Origin: Medicago truncatula
Taxonomy: Eukaryota; Streptophyta; Magnoliopsida; Fabales; Fabaceae
Length of the DNA stretch: 64,000 nt
Reading direction: 5' to 3'
NCBI RefSeq assembly: GCF_003473485.1
Contig: NC_053043.1
Coordinates: forward strand, 2,366,001 to 2,430,000
Both the position numbers and the translations under genes were made by a program. Below, one piece after another: positions 11,529 to 24,479 of the stretch; within the stretch, counting starts at the first letter, position 1, and each line of letters begins with the position of its first letter. Under the pieces are notes generated by a model. That model was given only the letters and a program-made list of their open reading frames with translations, had not been told where the DNA came from and ran no database searches.

Positions 11529-12639
11529 ACCTCAAAAGACAGTGGAAGTGTAAGTGTAAGTGTGAATGTGTATTTGTGTGACTCTTGTTTCTGATAGGCT
11601 TTTGATTGTTCTGTGTGGCACTGTCTCATTGTTTTTTTGCCTTTTTTAATTATGAAATGGAATCACTTTTTGATTTCAAGCGCGTGTGAGTGATTAATTA
11701 CCAAAAATATCATAGATTTGATTTCATTGCTCAAAAAAGTTCGAACCTTACCCACTTTCTTGTCTCTATTCATGTTTACTATGTCTATTATTGTGTATAT
11801 TCAATACATAAAAGTCTTTAATCACAAAATAATGAATTCATGATTTTCTTTCAATGAGTTGGTTTGGGAAGATGAAGATTGATTTGGAGGGGATTTGGAT
11901 GGAATACTTGTGAGACGATAATGCACTTGAAAAAAGATGATAATTAAGAGAGGGTGTACATGCAAACACTTCAACGATTAAGTCAGTCATTGATAGTGAT
12001 TTGATGTTTTAGGGTTTAAAGAATAAATATCTTAATTAGGGTTTAGATGAGTTAGTATTTAGGGTTGTAATGCAATGAAGTTGTTGTATTGTCGGTTGGT
12101 CCATTGAAAGATTAAAAGTTGATTTCAGACGTGGTTACTAAGAATGCGGATGTCACGCGTTCCAAAGTTATTTTAGTGATTGATTTGTAGCGTGTTTGGA
12201 TCCAAATCTTGTTTATTGTTTTCATTTGGACAATTGGCAAGTTACCTTGAAAAGTGGTGAAATGAGTTATGGTGATTTGATTTAGGGATTGTTTGTTTTC
12301 CTTCATTGAGACGCATGAGACCCCTAATGTGTACTTGATTGGCCTAAGATCATATGGGTAGCCATAGGTTGCATCGTTCTAGGCACCATGGGGACTATTG
12401 AGTGGATCGCCCGGGGGAGGGGAGTGCCTTCATTTTCCAACTTTCTCATATTCGCCACTTCTACATGGTTCTTATGACTTCGTCTATTTTCTTTCAAGAC
12501 CCGAAAAAGTTTCTATCTTCGGACACTCGTCATAGGGCTGTGGACAAAGGTAAATCAGTTGTCAACATCCAAAGCCTGTCGCGAGGGTTTGTAGCGAGTA
12601 TAAGGATTTCACCCTACCCATGTATGATTTTGAATTAAG
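11529..12639. other. intergenic; pyrophosphatase promoter side, otherwise nothing recognised
   Basis: Contains the upstream region of the minus-strand pyrophosphatase gene. No convincing gene further on. A GC-richer patch at about 12370-12640 has a short open frame (12402-12638) that I cannot assign; it borders the Ty3/gypsy fossil and may be part of it. Confidence 0.5.
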
Positions 12640-13300
12640 TCAACGATATGTGCATTTTGATTCATTTAAATGATTTTGAAGTTGACCTGCTTAACCATCT
12701 AGAGATGGATCCTTCCAACTCAATCATGTTTAACTATTGTCATTGATATTTGATAGATGTGTATTATGATTATAACAAAATACTTATGCATCTAATGGAC
12801 TACAAGAAAATGACTTACATTACAGGCAATAACAATTACTAGGACAAAGTAATATCTTTCGAGCTTAAGAACATAGGCACAACACATCAAATGATGATGA
12901 TGACCAATGTGTTACATAATCAAATTAGGGATATGTTTAAAGTTTGTATGGATGACATGATCATCAAATTGGAGGAAGAATTGAATCACACAACTTGCTT
13001 AAAAGAAGTTTTTTTTGTGAGGTTCAAAGATACAATTTGGGATTGAACCCCGATAAATGATACTCTAGAGTTCGAACATGAAAGTTTCTCGAATTCTACC
13101 TCACAAAGATGGGAATATAAGTCAAGGGAAAGGTTGAAATTAACATGTCTACTCAACCCTTTAAAATGGGAATTCAACAACTAAATGGAGTGTTAATTGC
13201 ATTATTCTAGTTCATCGCACATTTAGACCAACACGCTTTGCCTTTTTTACAAATTATTGAGAAAAGTGATAGAATTTGAATGGACATTAGAACATCTCCA
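12640..13300 (+). mobile_element. Ty3/gypsy polyprotein fossil (reverse transcriptase region)
   Basis: Conceptual translation in pieces resembles plant Ty3/gypsy polyprotein around the end of the reverse transcriptase and the start of the RNase H region. Clear cues are LNPDK, a LEFYLTKMGI-like stretch and a following FIAHLDQHALPFLQII-like stretch. It is old and heavily broken, with many breaks, and no LTRs could be paired with it. Confidence 0.6.
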
Positions 13301-14632
13301 ATACTGTTCCAGCCAGTGTTCCACAACTTCAAGAACCTGTTCTAAAGAAGAAGTGTCCCCTAAAAAAAATGATAAAAAGAAAAAAAATAAATATTTTATT
13401 AAAGTCAACGAAAAACTATAAAATATAAAACAAAAATAAAGAGAATAAAATATAAAATGTATTCATTATCAATAAAATAAATTTCTAACACGAATATTAC
13501 AATAAAAAAAAATCCAACACGTCTTATATAATTATTCAACCATTATTAAATAGCCCTTAAAAACATTATTAAATAGCGATATTTTTTTTATAATTTTTCT
13601 GTTGACCATAATGAAATTATTTATTTGTATTCTTTTTATCATATTACTTTTGTTTAAGAATATTTATGTCATTCACAACACACATTTATTTTCTATCATC
13701 ATTTTGTCACATATCAAATATTACATAATCATCATATTTTCTATTCTTTTCTCTATATTTTCTTAATCAACCAAACAAAATTTAAAGAAATTAAAGACCA
13801 CTTTATCCCAATTTATTTTCTCATAGTTCCTTTCTCATGGCTGAATTGAGTCTTGCAATATCTCTCATGACTCATTTGGGTCTTCACACTTTTTTTTACT
13901 AAAAGAAAAGTTGAATCTTAAATTTTTATTTTTTTTTACAAAAAATCTTCACTCTTATATTTAAGTACTTTCAACCAACTACAATTCTTTTTTTTTTTTG
14001 TAAAAAAAAATAGAAACATCAAATGAACCGACCAAAAAAAAAAACCAACAACATAGGATTGTTCAACTTTAAATCATTTCGTCAAATTTTCATGTAAGTT
14101 AATTTGTACTAAATAGTCTCTTGCTAAAATAATGATCTAATACATAATTATTTTTGAAAGATCTAATACATAATTATTTTTGAAAGATCTAATACATAAT
14201 TTTGTTTATACATTCACAATTATATGTAGTAGGATATTCTTTATCGTTAAGGTTCATTTAAAGTGAGTAATTCATGTTACAAGTTTTTTTTTTTTTTTTT
14301 TTTAAGTCAAACTATTCTATTAAAATTGATATTAGAAGAATCGAACTTTTTTTTTTAGGGAATTAGAAGAATCGAACTTAAATCTCAAGAAGAACAAACT
14401 CTAAGTTTTTAAGCTAGCACCACCGAACAATTTAAGTGGATTAAACTCACGTTATAAGTTAAAGTGAATAATATCAACTATTAATAAATAAATAAATTGC
14501 TTAAACTTATGTATATGCATAACAAATTATAAACGGTTAGAATATCTCATTGACAACAATGATCTCAAACAATAGTTGGTGTTCTCCTCTCGTTGTCCTG
14601 TAATAATAATAAACACATAAACAATTGGTTCC
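13301..14632. other. AT-rich intergenic DNA
   Basis: Low-complexity A/T stretches and short duplications (for example 'gatctaatacataattattt', repeated around 14131-14200). The 'gaacatctccaatactgttc' motif near 13290 resembles the end of a common plant MITE, but no partner end was found. No gene. Confidence 0.5.
14585..14626 (+). repeat. direct repeat, copy A (partner at 15673-15714)
   Basis: The stretch beginning 'ctcctctcgttgtcctgtaa' and continuing 'taataataaacacataaa' is repeated almost exactly at 15673-15714. The two copies bracket the MITE at 14642-15498. They are not its target duplication, which is only 9 bp, so they reflect a separate local duplication. Confidence 0.8.
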
Positions 14633-14641
14633 CTAAATTGA

Positions 14642-15498
14642 GACTGGTGCTAGTCACATTCAAAAAAAAAATAAGTTACACTCCAGAATGACTAATATAC
14701 CCTTTAACTAAAATAAAAATTTCAAATCAACTAAATTTACATTAACGTAAATTGAACATAAGTAAACTTAATTTATATTAATCTAAATTGAACATAAGCT
14801 TAATTTACATTAACCTAAATTGAACATAAGTAAACTTAATTTACATTAACCTAGATTGAACGTAAGTAAACTGAATTTACATTAACCTATATTGAACATA
14901 AGTAAACTTAATTTACATTAACCTAGATTGAACGTAAGTAAACTTAATTTACATTAACCTAGATTAAACGTAAGTAAACTTAATTTACACTAACCTCTTA
15001 TATACATACGTAAACTAAATTTACATTAACCTAAATTGAACATAAGTAAACTTAATTTACATTAACCTAGATTGAATGTAAGTAAACTGAATTTACACTA
15101 ACCTAAATTGAACATACGTAAACTTAAATTTACATTAACCTACATATGTAAACTACACTAACCCCTTTTCGTAAACTTAATTTACACTAACCTCTCACTT
15201 AAAATCAAATTGGGAGGCATATCTCATACCAAAACAAACAATAAACAAATAGAAACTCATCGAAAATGAAATTCACTAACCTTTATGAATATAGTACAGA
15301 TCAATAACAAAGATGTTGATTCAGATATTGATTGCACATCTATGGTGATTTGTGGATGAAAGGGGGTAAGGGTTCAGAATGATCATAAAAGATGGATTTT
15401 TAAAAATTTACATGAAGAGGGCAATTTTAGTATTATTGTAAAAGTTTAAATAAATTTAGATGTAACTTATTTTTTTTGGGGTGTGACTAACACCAGTC
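14642..15498 (-). mobile_element. MULE-type MITE with internal minisatellite, copy 2
   Basis: Reverse-oriented relative to copy 1. Left terminus GACTGGTGCTAGTCACATTC; right terminus complementary (GTGTGACTAACACCAGTC). A perfect 9-bp target duplication CTAAATTGA lies at 14633-14641 and 15499-15507. The array of about 36-bp units (AACCTAGATTGAACGTAAGT, AAACTTAATTTACATT) spans about 14725-15200. The unique arm (about 15210-15460, including 'tatggtgatttgtggatgaa') matches copy 1. Length 857 bp, the same as copy 1. Confidence 0.88.
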
Positions 15499-15672
15499 CT
15501 AAATTGACGACCAACGCATATGTAAGAGGAAAAAAGAAAATTTTATCCGTAGTTTAGAATCGCAGTTTAGAAGAGAAATAATAATAAACACATAAACAAT
15601 TTAATAAACACATATTATTATTTACTAAATTGTTTCTATGTTTATTATTATTTCACTCCTAAACTACAATAT

Positions 15673-15714
15673 TCCTCTCGTTGTCCTGTAATAATAATAA
15701 ACACATAAAAATTA
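15673..15714 (+). repeat. direct repeat, copy B
   Basis: Second copy of the repeat described at 14585-14626. Related A/T words ('aataataataaacacataaa') also occur at about 15588. Confidence 0.8.
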
Positions 15715-16215
15715 AAGGCTCAGGAGAGAAATATTTAATTTTCTTTTTATAGTATTCGTAGTTTAAAAACCAAAATCAAGCTCCCTACCCTCATAATGTT
15801 AACAATTTATTTGCCGAAACAATTTATATATAGAGTTTTGCTTTGACCTAAATTGAACTCTCCGCTAATGGATAATGGGGTTGATCCTTCTAATTAGTTG
15901 ATATTTAGACTTGATATCAAGTTTAATTTTTTTTAGGAGAGTAAACAATGTTTTTTTTAAAAGGAAGTAAACAATGGTTGTAATTGGGAAATTGTAAGAA
16001 AAGAGTGTTAATTGACCATCATAGATTTTCACCTTCAAAACATCATATCGTAGATTGGTTCTTTTAGATTAGTCGATTTTTTGATCGAATATCGAGTTTA
16101 AAAAAAAATAAATCATATTATTGATGTTTAACGAAGGCTTCCAAGTAAAATGAAACAAGAAATTCATGTACAGAATTACTTTAGTCTTTGTTAAGGAAAC
16201 CAAAAATTCACTTTA

Positions 16216-17320
16216 GGATGGTGTATTGAATTGGGATTTCGAAGGATTTTAAAAGACTTTTTTGTTATAGAAAAATCTTGAGGTATTCAATCAAGATTTT
16301 AAAAGATTAGAAATAATTTCGGTGGTATTCAATTAGGATTTTCATGAATTTTTAAAGAGTCCAACAAAATTCGTTGGTATTTAATCAAGATTTTTCACAA
16401 CTTAAAAATTGTCCCTTGATATTCAAAAACTTAAAAGATTTCAATGGATTACTTGGTAGAATGGATTTTCTGAGACTTTTTAGTTGAAAATTTTAAAACT
16501 AACAATCTCACATAAATATCTGAGATTTTTTGAGACTTTTTTTACTCTCATTATATGTTCTTTCATCAATTCTCCTACTTCATTTAACAACATGTGTTAT
16601 TGTTGATATCCTCCTTTCATTTTTTTCTTCTTTGAGTGAGCGTTATTATATTATGTCTGTTTTTTTTTTTTCTTTTCAGATTTTAAATTTGTTGTTTTCA
16701 TCGTTTTTATTTTCTTAATTAACGAAGTGGTTGTCATCGTTGATCACATCATTTTATTTTTTTTACTCAAGATCACGTTACCAAATATTTATTCTTTTTT
16801 TTCTTGCTGTTCTTACACCTATTAGTATCAATACGTTGTATAAAAAAATGTAATTAAAAAATACGTTTTTATTAGGCAATGAGTTTTGATTTTATTAACT
16901 AACCATTATTATTATATTAGTAGTCATCAATCTCATAATATTAAAAAAACTGTATATATTATTTCAAAAAAAAAAAAAAAAACTGTACATATATCTCGTT
17001 AATTGTTAAAAAGTTATTTCAAATTTAAAGTCATTTTGTTAGTAAAAGAAATTTTTATTGATTTTACTTTTATTTATTCAAACGCAATTGATTTGTTTAC
17101 TATTTTTATGAAATGTTAAAATTTCATAAAATCCTTTGAAATCCTTAAAAGTCGGTATGATAAATTTATTAAAATCTTGAATGTATAAAGTCTTTTACAT
17201 AAAAAGTCTTTCAAAATCTCAGAGAATCAATAGTAGTAGCACAATCTTACAAAATCTTTTAAAATCTTAATTTTTTTTTTTTATTAAAATAGTCTTTTAA
17301 AATCCTAATACAATACATCT
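16216..17320. mobile_element. non-autonomous TIR element, PIF/Harbinger-like
   Basis: The left end GGATGGTGTATTGAATTGGG continues into 'ggattttaaaagactttt', and the right end carries the complement ('aaaatagtcttttaaaatcc', ending at 17320). The flanking trinucleotide TTA is present on both sides (16213-16215, 17321-17323), as in PIF/Harbinger elements. Sub-terminal copies of the 'ggtattcaattaggatttt' motif recur inside the left arm. The interior is noncoding and T-rich. Confidence 0.65.
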
Positions 17321-17323
17321 TTA

Positions 17324-19430
17324 AACTTGGATGTGTCATTTTTTTTAATTATTACTACTTTGAAATTAACAAGCTATCTTTTATAGTTTTCAATTTTTCT
17401 TTACAATTTTGAAGAGGTGGGAACCGCCAAGAGAGATTAAAGTCCACCAACCTAAATTTCTAGAAGGGTGGGTTCTATGGCGTGAATAGCTCCATTTACA
17501 GCACACAACAGCAAACTTTTTTTATTTTTTTAAGCCAACATGTCCCAAAGACTTGACTCAAACCACATTCCCACTTGAAACAACATCATCCATTCGTGGG
17601 ATTGATTTGGTTTCAAGATTCAACTTAACAAACAGGAGAATTATTTACAAATATACTCCTATAAATTAATATCATACTTTATATTTTATACCTTTTTTTT
17701 TACAAGACTTTATATTTTATACCTTTTGATTATAACACCAGTACTATTTTTATTTGTCCAATTATTCATCAACTTATCTGTTCCCACTTCATAGGTAGGA
17801 AACGACAAAGTATATGTCACCAATGCAATTTTGAGTATCTATTAAATTATTGTGTGGACAATTTAATATGCCGGTTCCATGGTCCACACTATCCCTTAAT
17901 CATACATGCCTTTGGGGAATTGGCTTAAATTTTCTCAAAGTCAATGGAAAAAACTCTTGTAAGTATTTCACTATTTTTATTTTTTGAGTTAATTCTTCAT
18001 TGTACAAGAAGAGAAAAGTTGTGATAATTTGAGTTTGGTTAGAGGTTGAATAAGGTTTGATAAAAAATTGTTTCACTTAAATTTGATATTTTATTAAATT
18101 TCGGTCGACTAATCTAAACCTTTATATTTTAAGTAATTCGTTGTTCCTTGAATATATTGAAATTCATATTCAAATTATTAGAAATAGTGGTAGAGCCTAA
18201 CACAATCTCATAAAACCAGCTTGTAGGTGAATATTGTATGCCTCTACTATAAACACATTGTCGGACCACCTTCTATCCGGTGTGAGACTCTTAACATCCC
18301 CCTCGCGACCAACATTATTTGGCTTGATTCATGAATATAAATGGTGGGTGGTCCGATAACGAAAATCTGATAGCAGGTGACCCAATGAATCCTGAAAAGA
18401 CTCTGATATCATCTTAAAAATCTTGATTGAGCCTAACACATTGTCCGCCTCCACTTGTAAACATATCGTCAGATCATCTCCTATACTCTTACACAAATAC
18501 TAATAATATGCCAATCGAACCTCAAATATATATATATCATTACTATGTTTTTAAAGTTTCCATACATTTAAAGACTATAACCACACCGACACTAGACATC
18601 AAATTTTGGAAGTTGACAATTTACCAATTTTCTTAGAATATGCTTCCACAATATTTGGGTAATTGCTATTGATTTCTCATATGTGCTCTTGCTTATTAGT
18701 CATGAATTTGAGACAATCTTTGACCAAAGAGAATGAGAAAATGAAATCTAAGAAAATAACTTAATTAATTAGGTGGAAAAATGAAGAAAAGGGTAATAAT
18801 GAGTTCAGCTAATAACTTTAGAGGCTTGAGACGTGGCAAGAGGGACCACAATGGTCCTTTGATAATTTGTAAATCCTTTGATCAAAATTTCAATGTCTAG
18901 TTGGTGAAGAACACCACCAAAGTCCGCAAAAAAACAATTTTGTTTAGGTTATTTATTTGTCAGCTTGAAATAGGTTTCATAATATAAAATTGGTTTATGT
19001 CTATTAGTCCTTGATTCAAATATAGGCTTCTATTGTTGCATCAAAGCCAATTTCACATCCAAACCCGTGACCATATAATTATACAACTCTTCTAAGTTTG
19101 AAACAAATAATACAGTGAGGTCTAGTGAACAAAACAAAACTCAGGAACTTTCAAAGCATATCAATTCATATCTATTTATTAGTAAGCTTTTTCTCCATCA
19201 TATAACATTATTCAATAAATTTAGCAAACTGTTTTGAACTGAACCAAATTGTTTCAGTTCAATTTCAGAATTGTTAGTAATAGTTCAGTTTTTTTTTGGT
19301 TTGATTCGGTTCAGTTCAGCAGTTCAGTTCAGTTTTTTGTTTTAACCCTAAGTATATATATGAATGCATGCACATGTGAAATTAAAGTATCAAAAACTGA
19401 TCAGCTTTTGCTTCTAATTTCTTTTTCAGG
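17324..19430. other. upstream spacer of the bHLH gene
   Basis: No gene. About 18180-18440 resembles a dispersed plant repeat ('gtgtgagactcttaacatcc', 'gactctgatatcatcttaa'). About 19235-19345 is a cluster of short GGTTCAGTTCAGT-type words (such as 'cggttcagttcagcagttca'), a low-complexity patch just upstream of the first bHLH exon. Confidence 0.5.
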
Positions 19431-21301
19431 ATGAGTTCTCATATGGAGATTTCATCTATCAGAGGGTTACCTGAAATGGTAAGATATATATTTTTTGTAA
19501 ACACCTATTCTTGGAACAAAATTGAATCAATTAAGAATTTTCAAGTTAAAAGTGTGAATCATTTATCTATTATTATATATGTTTACATTGACTCACTTTA
19601 TTTTTGAACCATTTAACACATGTAGATTTTAAACATGGTATTTGGTTGATGAAATTTCTATGAACCTAGCTTCTGAATTTTCGTGGTAGCTAAGACTAAT
19701 TAAGAATAATGTTTTATGATTTCTGCAGGGGATAATGGAGGATCCTAACTTTCTCCATCACTTTAATAATCACCTAAGCTCTATTGATACCAATAACTTA
19801 ACTGCTTCTGCTTTTGGAGATGCTTTACAAAAGCATATTTTGTCCAATAATCCAAACTTTAACAACAAAACATGCATGGAGACTTCGCCTACCGGAAATG
19901 AAAGACCGGCGAAACAGTTAAGAAATAACAGCTGGAATTACAACAATAGTCCTCCAACATCAGATACACAATATGATAATTGTTGCTCTAATAATCTTCT
20001 TTCATTTGCTGATTTGAATTACACAAATCAGTTGGGACTATTGAAGCCTAAGTCTGAGATGGTGTGTCCGAAAATCGATAACACTAGTACTCTTGCAAAC
20101 ATGTTGATCACTCAAGGTAACTTGTTTGGGAATCAAAACCATGTCTTTAAAGCTGTTCAAGAGGCTAAAGATATTGAGAATCGTCCTAATAAACTTTCTC
20201 AAGCTCATGATCACATAGTAGCCGAAAGGAAGCGTCGCGAGAAACTCAGCCAACGATTCATCGCTTTGTCTGCTCTTGTTCCAAACCTAAAGAAGGTATC
20301 AAATAATTTTGTTAATGTACTATTATTGGTTATTTTTAGTTAATTATCAGGGTTTGAACTCTATACCTCTTGGTTAAAATTTCTTTAGCGTCCCTCAAAA
20401 TACCAACTAGCTCAGATGGAGGATAGTCAGATCACTAGAGACAGATGAAGACCTAAGATAAACTATTAAAAAAGATTTAGAGAATAATGAGTTGGATCCA
20501 ACTATGGTATATGATAGAACATTATAGCGTAATCCATGTCGTCGGCCCCACTTAGTGAGATAAGGCTTGGTTATTGTTGTAGTGTCCCCCTCAACTTACC
20601 AACTGAGCTACCTGGTTGGAAAGATGAGATTTGTGTTCAAATAATGCAGTGTCAATTTTTAAACTTAACATTAGATATACATATAGGTCTCATTTTTCAG
20701 TTTTCTGCATACAGATGGACAAAGCTTCTGTTCTTGGAGAAGCTATAAGGTACTTAAAGCAAATGGAAGAGAAAGTGAGTGTTCTTGAGGAGGAACAGAA
20801 AAGGAAGAAAACTGTGGAATCTGTTGTAATAGTGAAGAAATCTCAACTTTCTATGAATGAGGCTGAAGATCGTGCAGACACTAATAATAGTACATATGAT
20901 GAGACATTACCTGAAATTGAAGCAAGATTTTGTGAAAGAAGTGTCCTCATAAGACTACATTGTTTGAAGAGTCAAGGAGTTATTGAGAAAATTATGAGTG
21001 AAATTGAGAAACTTCATCTAAAAGTCATCAATAGCAGTTCCTTGACTTTTGGGAATTTCACCCTTGATATAACCATCATTGCTCAGGTAATTTCACTACA
21101 CCGTCACCAAATAATAATCAATAGAATATGTGACTTTAAAAGTAGTTAGGATGAAAACTAAATATTTTTAATGATCTCACGATTATGATTGATTGAATAT
21201 GGAATTTTTTTTCCCGCAATTTGCAGATGGATGTGGGATTTTGCATGACGGTGAAGGATCTTGTGAGGAAGATACGTTCAGCATATTCATCTTTCATGTG
21301 A
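19431..21301 (+). CDS. bHLH transcription factor, subgroup IVa
   Basis: Four exons, GT/AG and phase 0 throughout: 19431-19478, 19729-20295, 20715-21086, 21227-21301; 353 residues. The bHLH begins HIVAERKRREKLSQRFIALS (residues about 176-195). Helix 2 is ALVPNLKKMDKASVLGEAIR, interrupted by an intron after LKK. A leucine-rich coiled coil follows (YLKQMEEKVSVLEEEQ). The His-Glu-Arg basic residues expected for E-box binding are present (H-x-x-x-E-R-x-R). The C-terminus has the ACT-like region common in IVa factors (SVLIRLHCLKSQGVIEKIMS to VKDLVRKIRSAYSSFM). Arabidopsis relatives are bHLH18/19/20/25 and NAI1. In Medicago, IVa members TSAR1-3 activate triterpene saponin genes, so specialised metabolism is a plausible role, but this copy cannot be equated with any TSAR by eye. 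An alternative start is the ATG at 19735. Confidence 0.92.
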
Positions 21302-22641
21302 ACAAAGTTTCATGTTTTGTTCACTATAAATAAAACCATAAAGCAGTTAAATTTTATGCTCTTTATAAGTAATAATCATGTTTGCATGGTGGGTATAGTA
21401 TGTCATTGAATCATTTTCGAAAAATGTTTGCTCTGAAGGTTCATTTTGCAGAAGGGTTTTTTAGTCATATTTTTGCATGGTCAACTTGTTGACTGTGTTA
21501 TTTTTTATTCTGCTGTATTCATGTACCCTTTTGTTTCAAGAATGTAGAGCTTCTTTTGCCTTTCTTTTTTTGGGTAGAATTGAAAGGTTTAATTCGATCC
21601 ATTTATCTCTATTTCTTGCATGAATATTTTGACAAAACATGTCTTTGTTGTGTTTGTGTAACCTTTTACTGATTCTAAGTGCACTTTGATTAGTTTCTAT
21701 TTAGTAGTTGAATCAACTCCATTTTGATGGTTGAAGGTAATGTATATAATATATTTTCCTTATTTTATTTCTAGCCTTCTTTTGATAATTAACATAAATT
21801 GATGGATACATTATTCATAAACTATTAAATTCATAACATAACACGTCTCGCTCAATAATATTATGTAGGGGGTGATGTTCGAACCTCAAACACATCAAAA
21901 AACTCATAACATAAAATTAATCATTTCACTTGTGTGTACACCGATTCATTTTACGACTATCACTTTTGCGGGCCATGAGCAAAGAAACATTATTAGTACA
22001 AAACTCAAGAATTGAATTAATTTTATATGTTTTTGAAGAAGGAATTAATTTTATACCGCCCTTCGGTTAATAGAATATTTTTCTCTAGTCCTCTTTAAGA
22101 TTGTTGTCCATTTTCTGTCAAAAAAAAGAAAAGCTTGTTGTCCATTTGTTCTGGAATAATTCTTAGTGGACAAAAAAAATATTCAAATAATAATAATAAT
22201 AATAATCAAATAATATGTATTTTTCAATAAATTATATATTTATAATTATATGATATACATTTTTATGAGTTTGTCAAAACAATGTGTACACAGTCGACAC
22301 AAAGAGTTACTCTTTGCTTTTTTTCCTCCCTTGAACTTGGGTGGGAGCAAATAAATTATTAGCTATAATTTTTCTTAACAGAAATAAAATGAAGAGAGTT
22401 GGCATTTAGAGGGTATAAAATTACCAACACGATATAGACATTGCAAAAAACTTCCAATGCCAAACTTAAATATTAGTATAAAAGTGTTGTCTTAATACGA
22501 TATCGTATCTATTATCTTATACTTTTAGCAATGTACCTATATTCGTATTTCTTTATGATAATCTTAGACCCCACAAAAGATTGTGATCTTAACCTCTTTT
22601 TTGTTAATAAGGAAAAACAATTGTGATGACGATAACACGAC
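21302..22641. other. bHLH 3' region and AT-rich spacer
   Basis: Starts with the probable 3' UTR ('aaataaaaccataaagcag' near 21330). After that I see only A/T-rich sequence, a small (TAA)n run at about 22188 and an isolated 'gatgttcgaacctcaaac' tRNA-like B-box remnant at about 21870. No gene. Confidence 0.5.
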
Positions 22642-23697
22642 GACCGGTGCTAGTCACACCTCAAAAAAAACAAGTTACACCCCAGAATGACTAATATACC
22701 CCTAAGTTGAACATAAGTAAACTAAATTTACATTAACCTAAATTGAACATAAGTAAACTTAATTTACATTGAACATAAGTAAACTAAATTTACATTAACC
22801 TAAATTGAATAAGTAAACTGAATTTACATACTGAACATAAGTAAACTTAATTTACATTAACCTAGATTGAGTAAACTGAATTTACACTAACATCTTATAT
22901 CTAGTTTTAACGTAAGTAAACTAAATTTACATTAACCTGGATTGAACATAAGTAAACTAAATTTACATTGACATAAGTAAACTAAATTTACATTAACCTA
23001 AATTGAACATAAGTAAACTGAATTTACATTAACCTAGATTGAACATAAGTAAACTGAATTTACATTAACCTAGATTGAACATAAGTAAACTTAATTTACA
23101 TTAACCTAGATTGAGTAAACTGAGTTTACACTAACCTCTTATATACATGTAAACTGAATTTACACTAACCTAGATTGAACGTAAAGTTAACTAAATTTAC
23201 ATTAACCTAGATTGAACATAATAAGTAAACTTAATTTACATTGATATAAGTAAACTAAATTTACATTAACCTAAATTGAACATAAGTAAACTTAATTTAC
23301 ACTAACCTAGATTGAACATAATAAGTAAACTTAATTTACATTGACATAAGCAAACTAAATTTACATTAACCTAAATTGAACATAAGTAAACTTAATTTAC
23401 ACTAACCTAAATTGAACATATCTCATACCAAAACAAACAATAAACAAATAGAAACTCATTGAAAATGAAATTCATTAATCTTTATGAATATAGTACAAAT
23501 CAATAACAAAGATGTTGATTCAAATATTGGTTGCACATCTATGGTGATTTGTGGATGAAAGGGGGTAAGGGTTCAGAATGATCATAAAAGATTGATTTTT
23601 AAAAATTTACATGAAGAGGACAATTTTGGTATTATTGTAAAAATTTAAATAAATTTGGGTGTAACTAGTTTTTTTTGGGGTGTGACTAGCACCAGTC
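22642..23697 (-). mobile_element. MULE-type MITE with internal minisatellite, copy 3 (expanded)
   Basis: Termini GACCGGTGCTAGTCACACC (left) and GGTGTGACTAGCACCAGTC (right) match copies 1 and 2 in reverse orientation. The repeat array (about 22690-23420) is the longest of the family here and mixes full units with truncated ones (TTGACATAAGTAAACTAAAT and similar). The unique arm ('tatggtgatttgtggatgaa') is at about 23535-23575. No convincing 9-bp target duplication remains (TAACACGAC versus TTATTTTTA). Confidence 0.85.
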
Positions 23698-23854
23698 TTA
23701 TTTTTATGGTAGTGTTTATTTGTATGTTCGGATATTCTCTTAGGATAAATTTCAATTGAAGAATACAAAAAAGTCTTTTGAGGAAGTCTGTTTCAGTTCC
23801 ACACAATATTTATATCATTAGGTCTTAATTACATAACATATTTCATGATCTAGG

Positions 23855-24239
23855 TTTTTTTTTTTTTTTAAGAAGCTAAAATGAAATATATTATCGAACG
23901 CCTGAAGATTTCAACATAAGGAGTGCCAAAAACCCAGCTGAAAGAGTATCAAATACAATCAAAAAAATACGGGGAACAAAAACAGGAAAAACCAAAAAAG
24001 AGAGCTACCCTGTTACATAATAATTGTCAAGCAAGGTAAAGGATTTAAACACCAAGAATGGTAGGAGAAAACGAAACTAGGACGATTTGCTTTCAGCCAC
24101 CAGTAAAATTGAAGTTTAACTTTATCTAGCAATTGATTAATTGAAGCTTCTGTTTGGTGAAAAGTCTGAGCATTCCTTTCAAGCCAAATCACCCACACAC
24201 AAGATAACCATATAAAATGAAAAGCGATTGTTGTTTCTC
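23855..24239 (-). mobile_element. 5'-truncated LINE (L1-type), 3' end of ORF2
   Basis: On the minus strand an open frame ending at 24013 reads RETTIAFHFIWLSCVWVIWL, then ERNAQTF and LLDKVKLQFYWWLKANRPSF. This is the C-terminal end that follows the zinc-knuckle domain of plant L1-type ORF2 proteins. It is followed by a short 3' UTR and a 15-nt A-run (T-run at 23855-23869 on the plus strand). Only the last ~75 residues remain, the usual 5' truncation. The 5' limit is set by the adjoining MITE at 24243. Confidence 0.8.
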
Positions 24240-24242
24240 TTA

Positions 24243-24479
24243 GGATGTGTTTGGATAGAGGGTTTAGGAGGGGAAGGGAGGGGAGGACTCATTTTTCTTT
24301 TTTAAAATATTATAAAATGAATTTTAGAAAATTGAATTGACAACATGATTGATGATGATATAATACTTCAAAAACACTTAATTTATTTTAAAAAAACATT
24401 TTACATTGTTCGTAATTTAAAAAATAAAAGTGAACTCTCCCCTCCCATTCCCTCATAAACCCACAATCCAAATACACCC
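24243..24479. mobile_element. Tourist-like MITE (PIF/Harbinger type)
   Basis: Termini GGATGTGTTTGGATAGAGG and the complement of GGGTGTATTTGGATTGTGG, extending into purine-rich 'ggaggggaagggaggggag' against its partner. TTA occurs on both sides (24240-24242, 24480-24482). 237 bp, noncoding. Confidence 0.75.

Noticed and set aside
12402-12638. 78-codon plus-strand frame
   Set aside because: No homology recognised; probably part of the decayed retroelement next to it.
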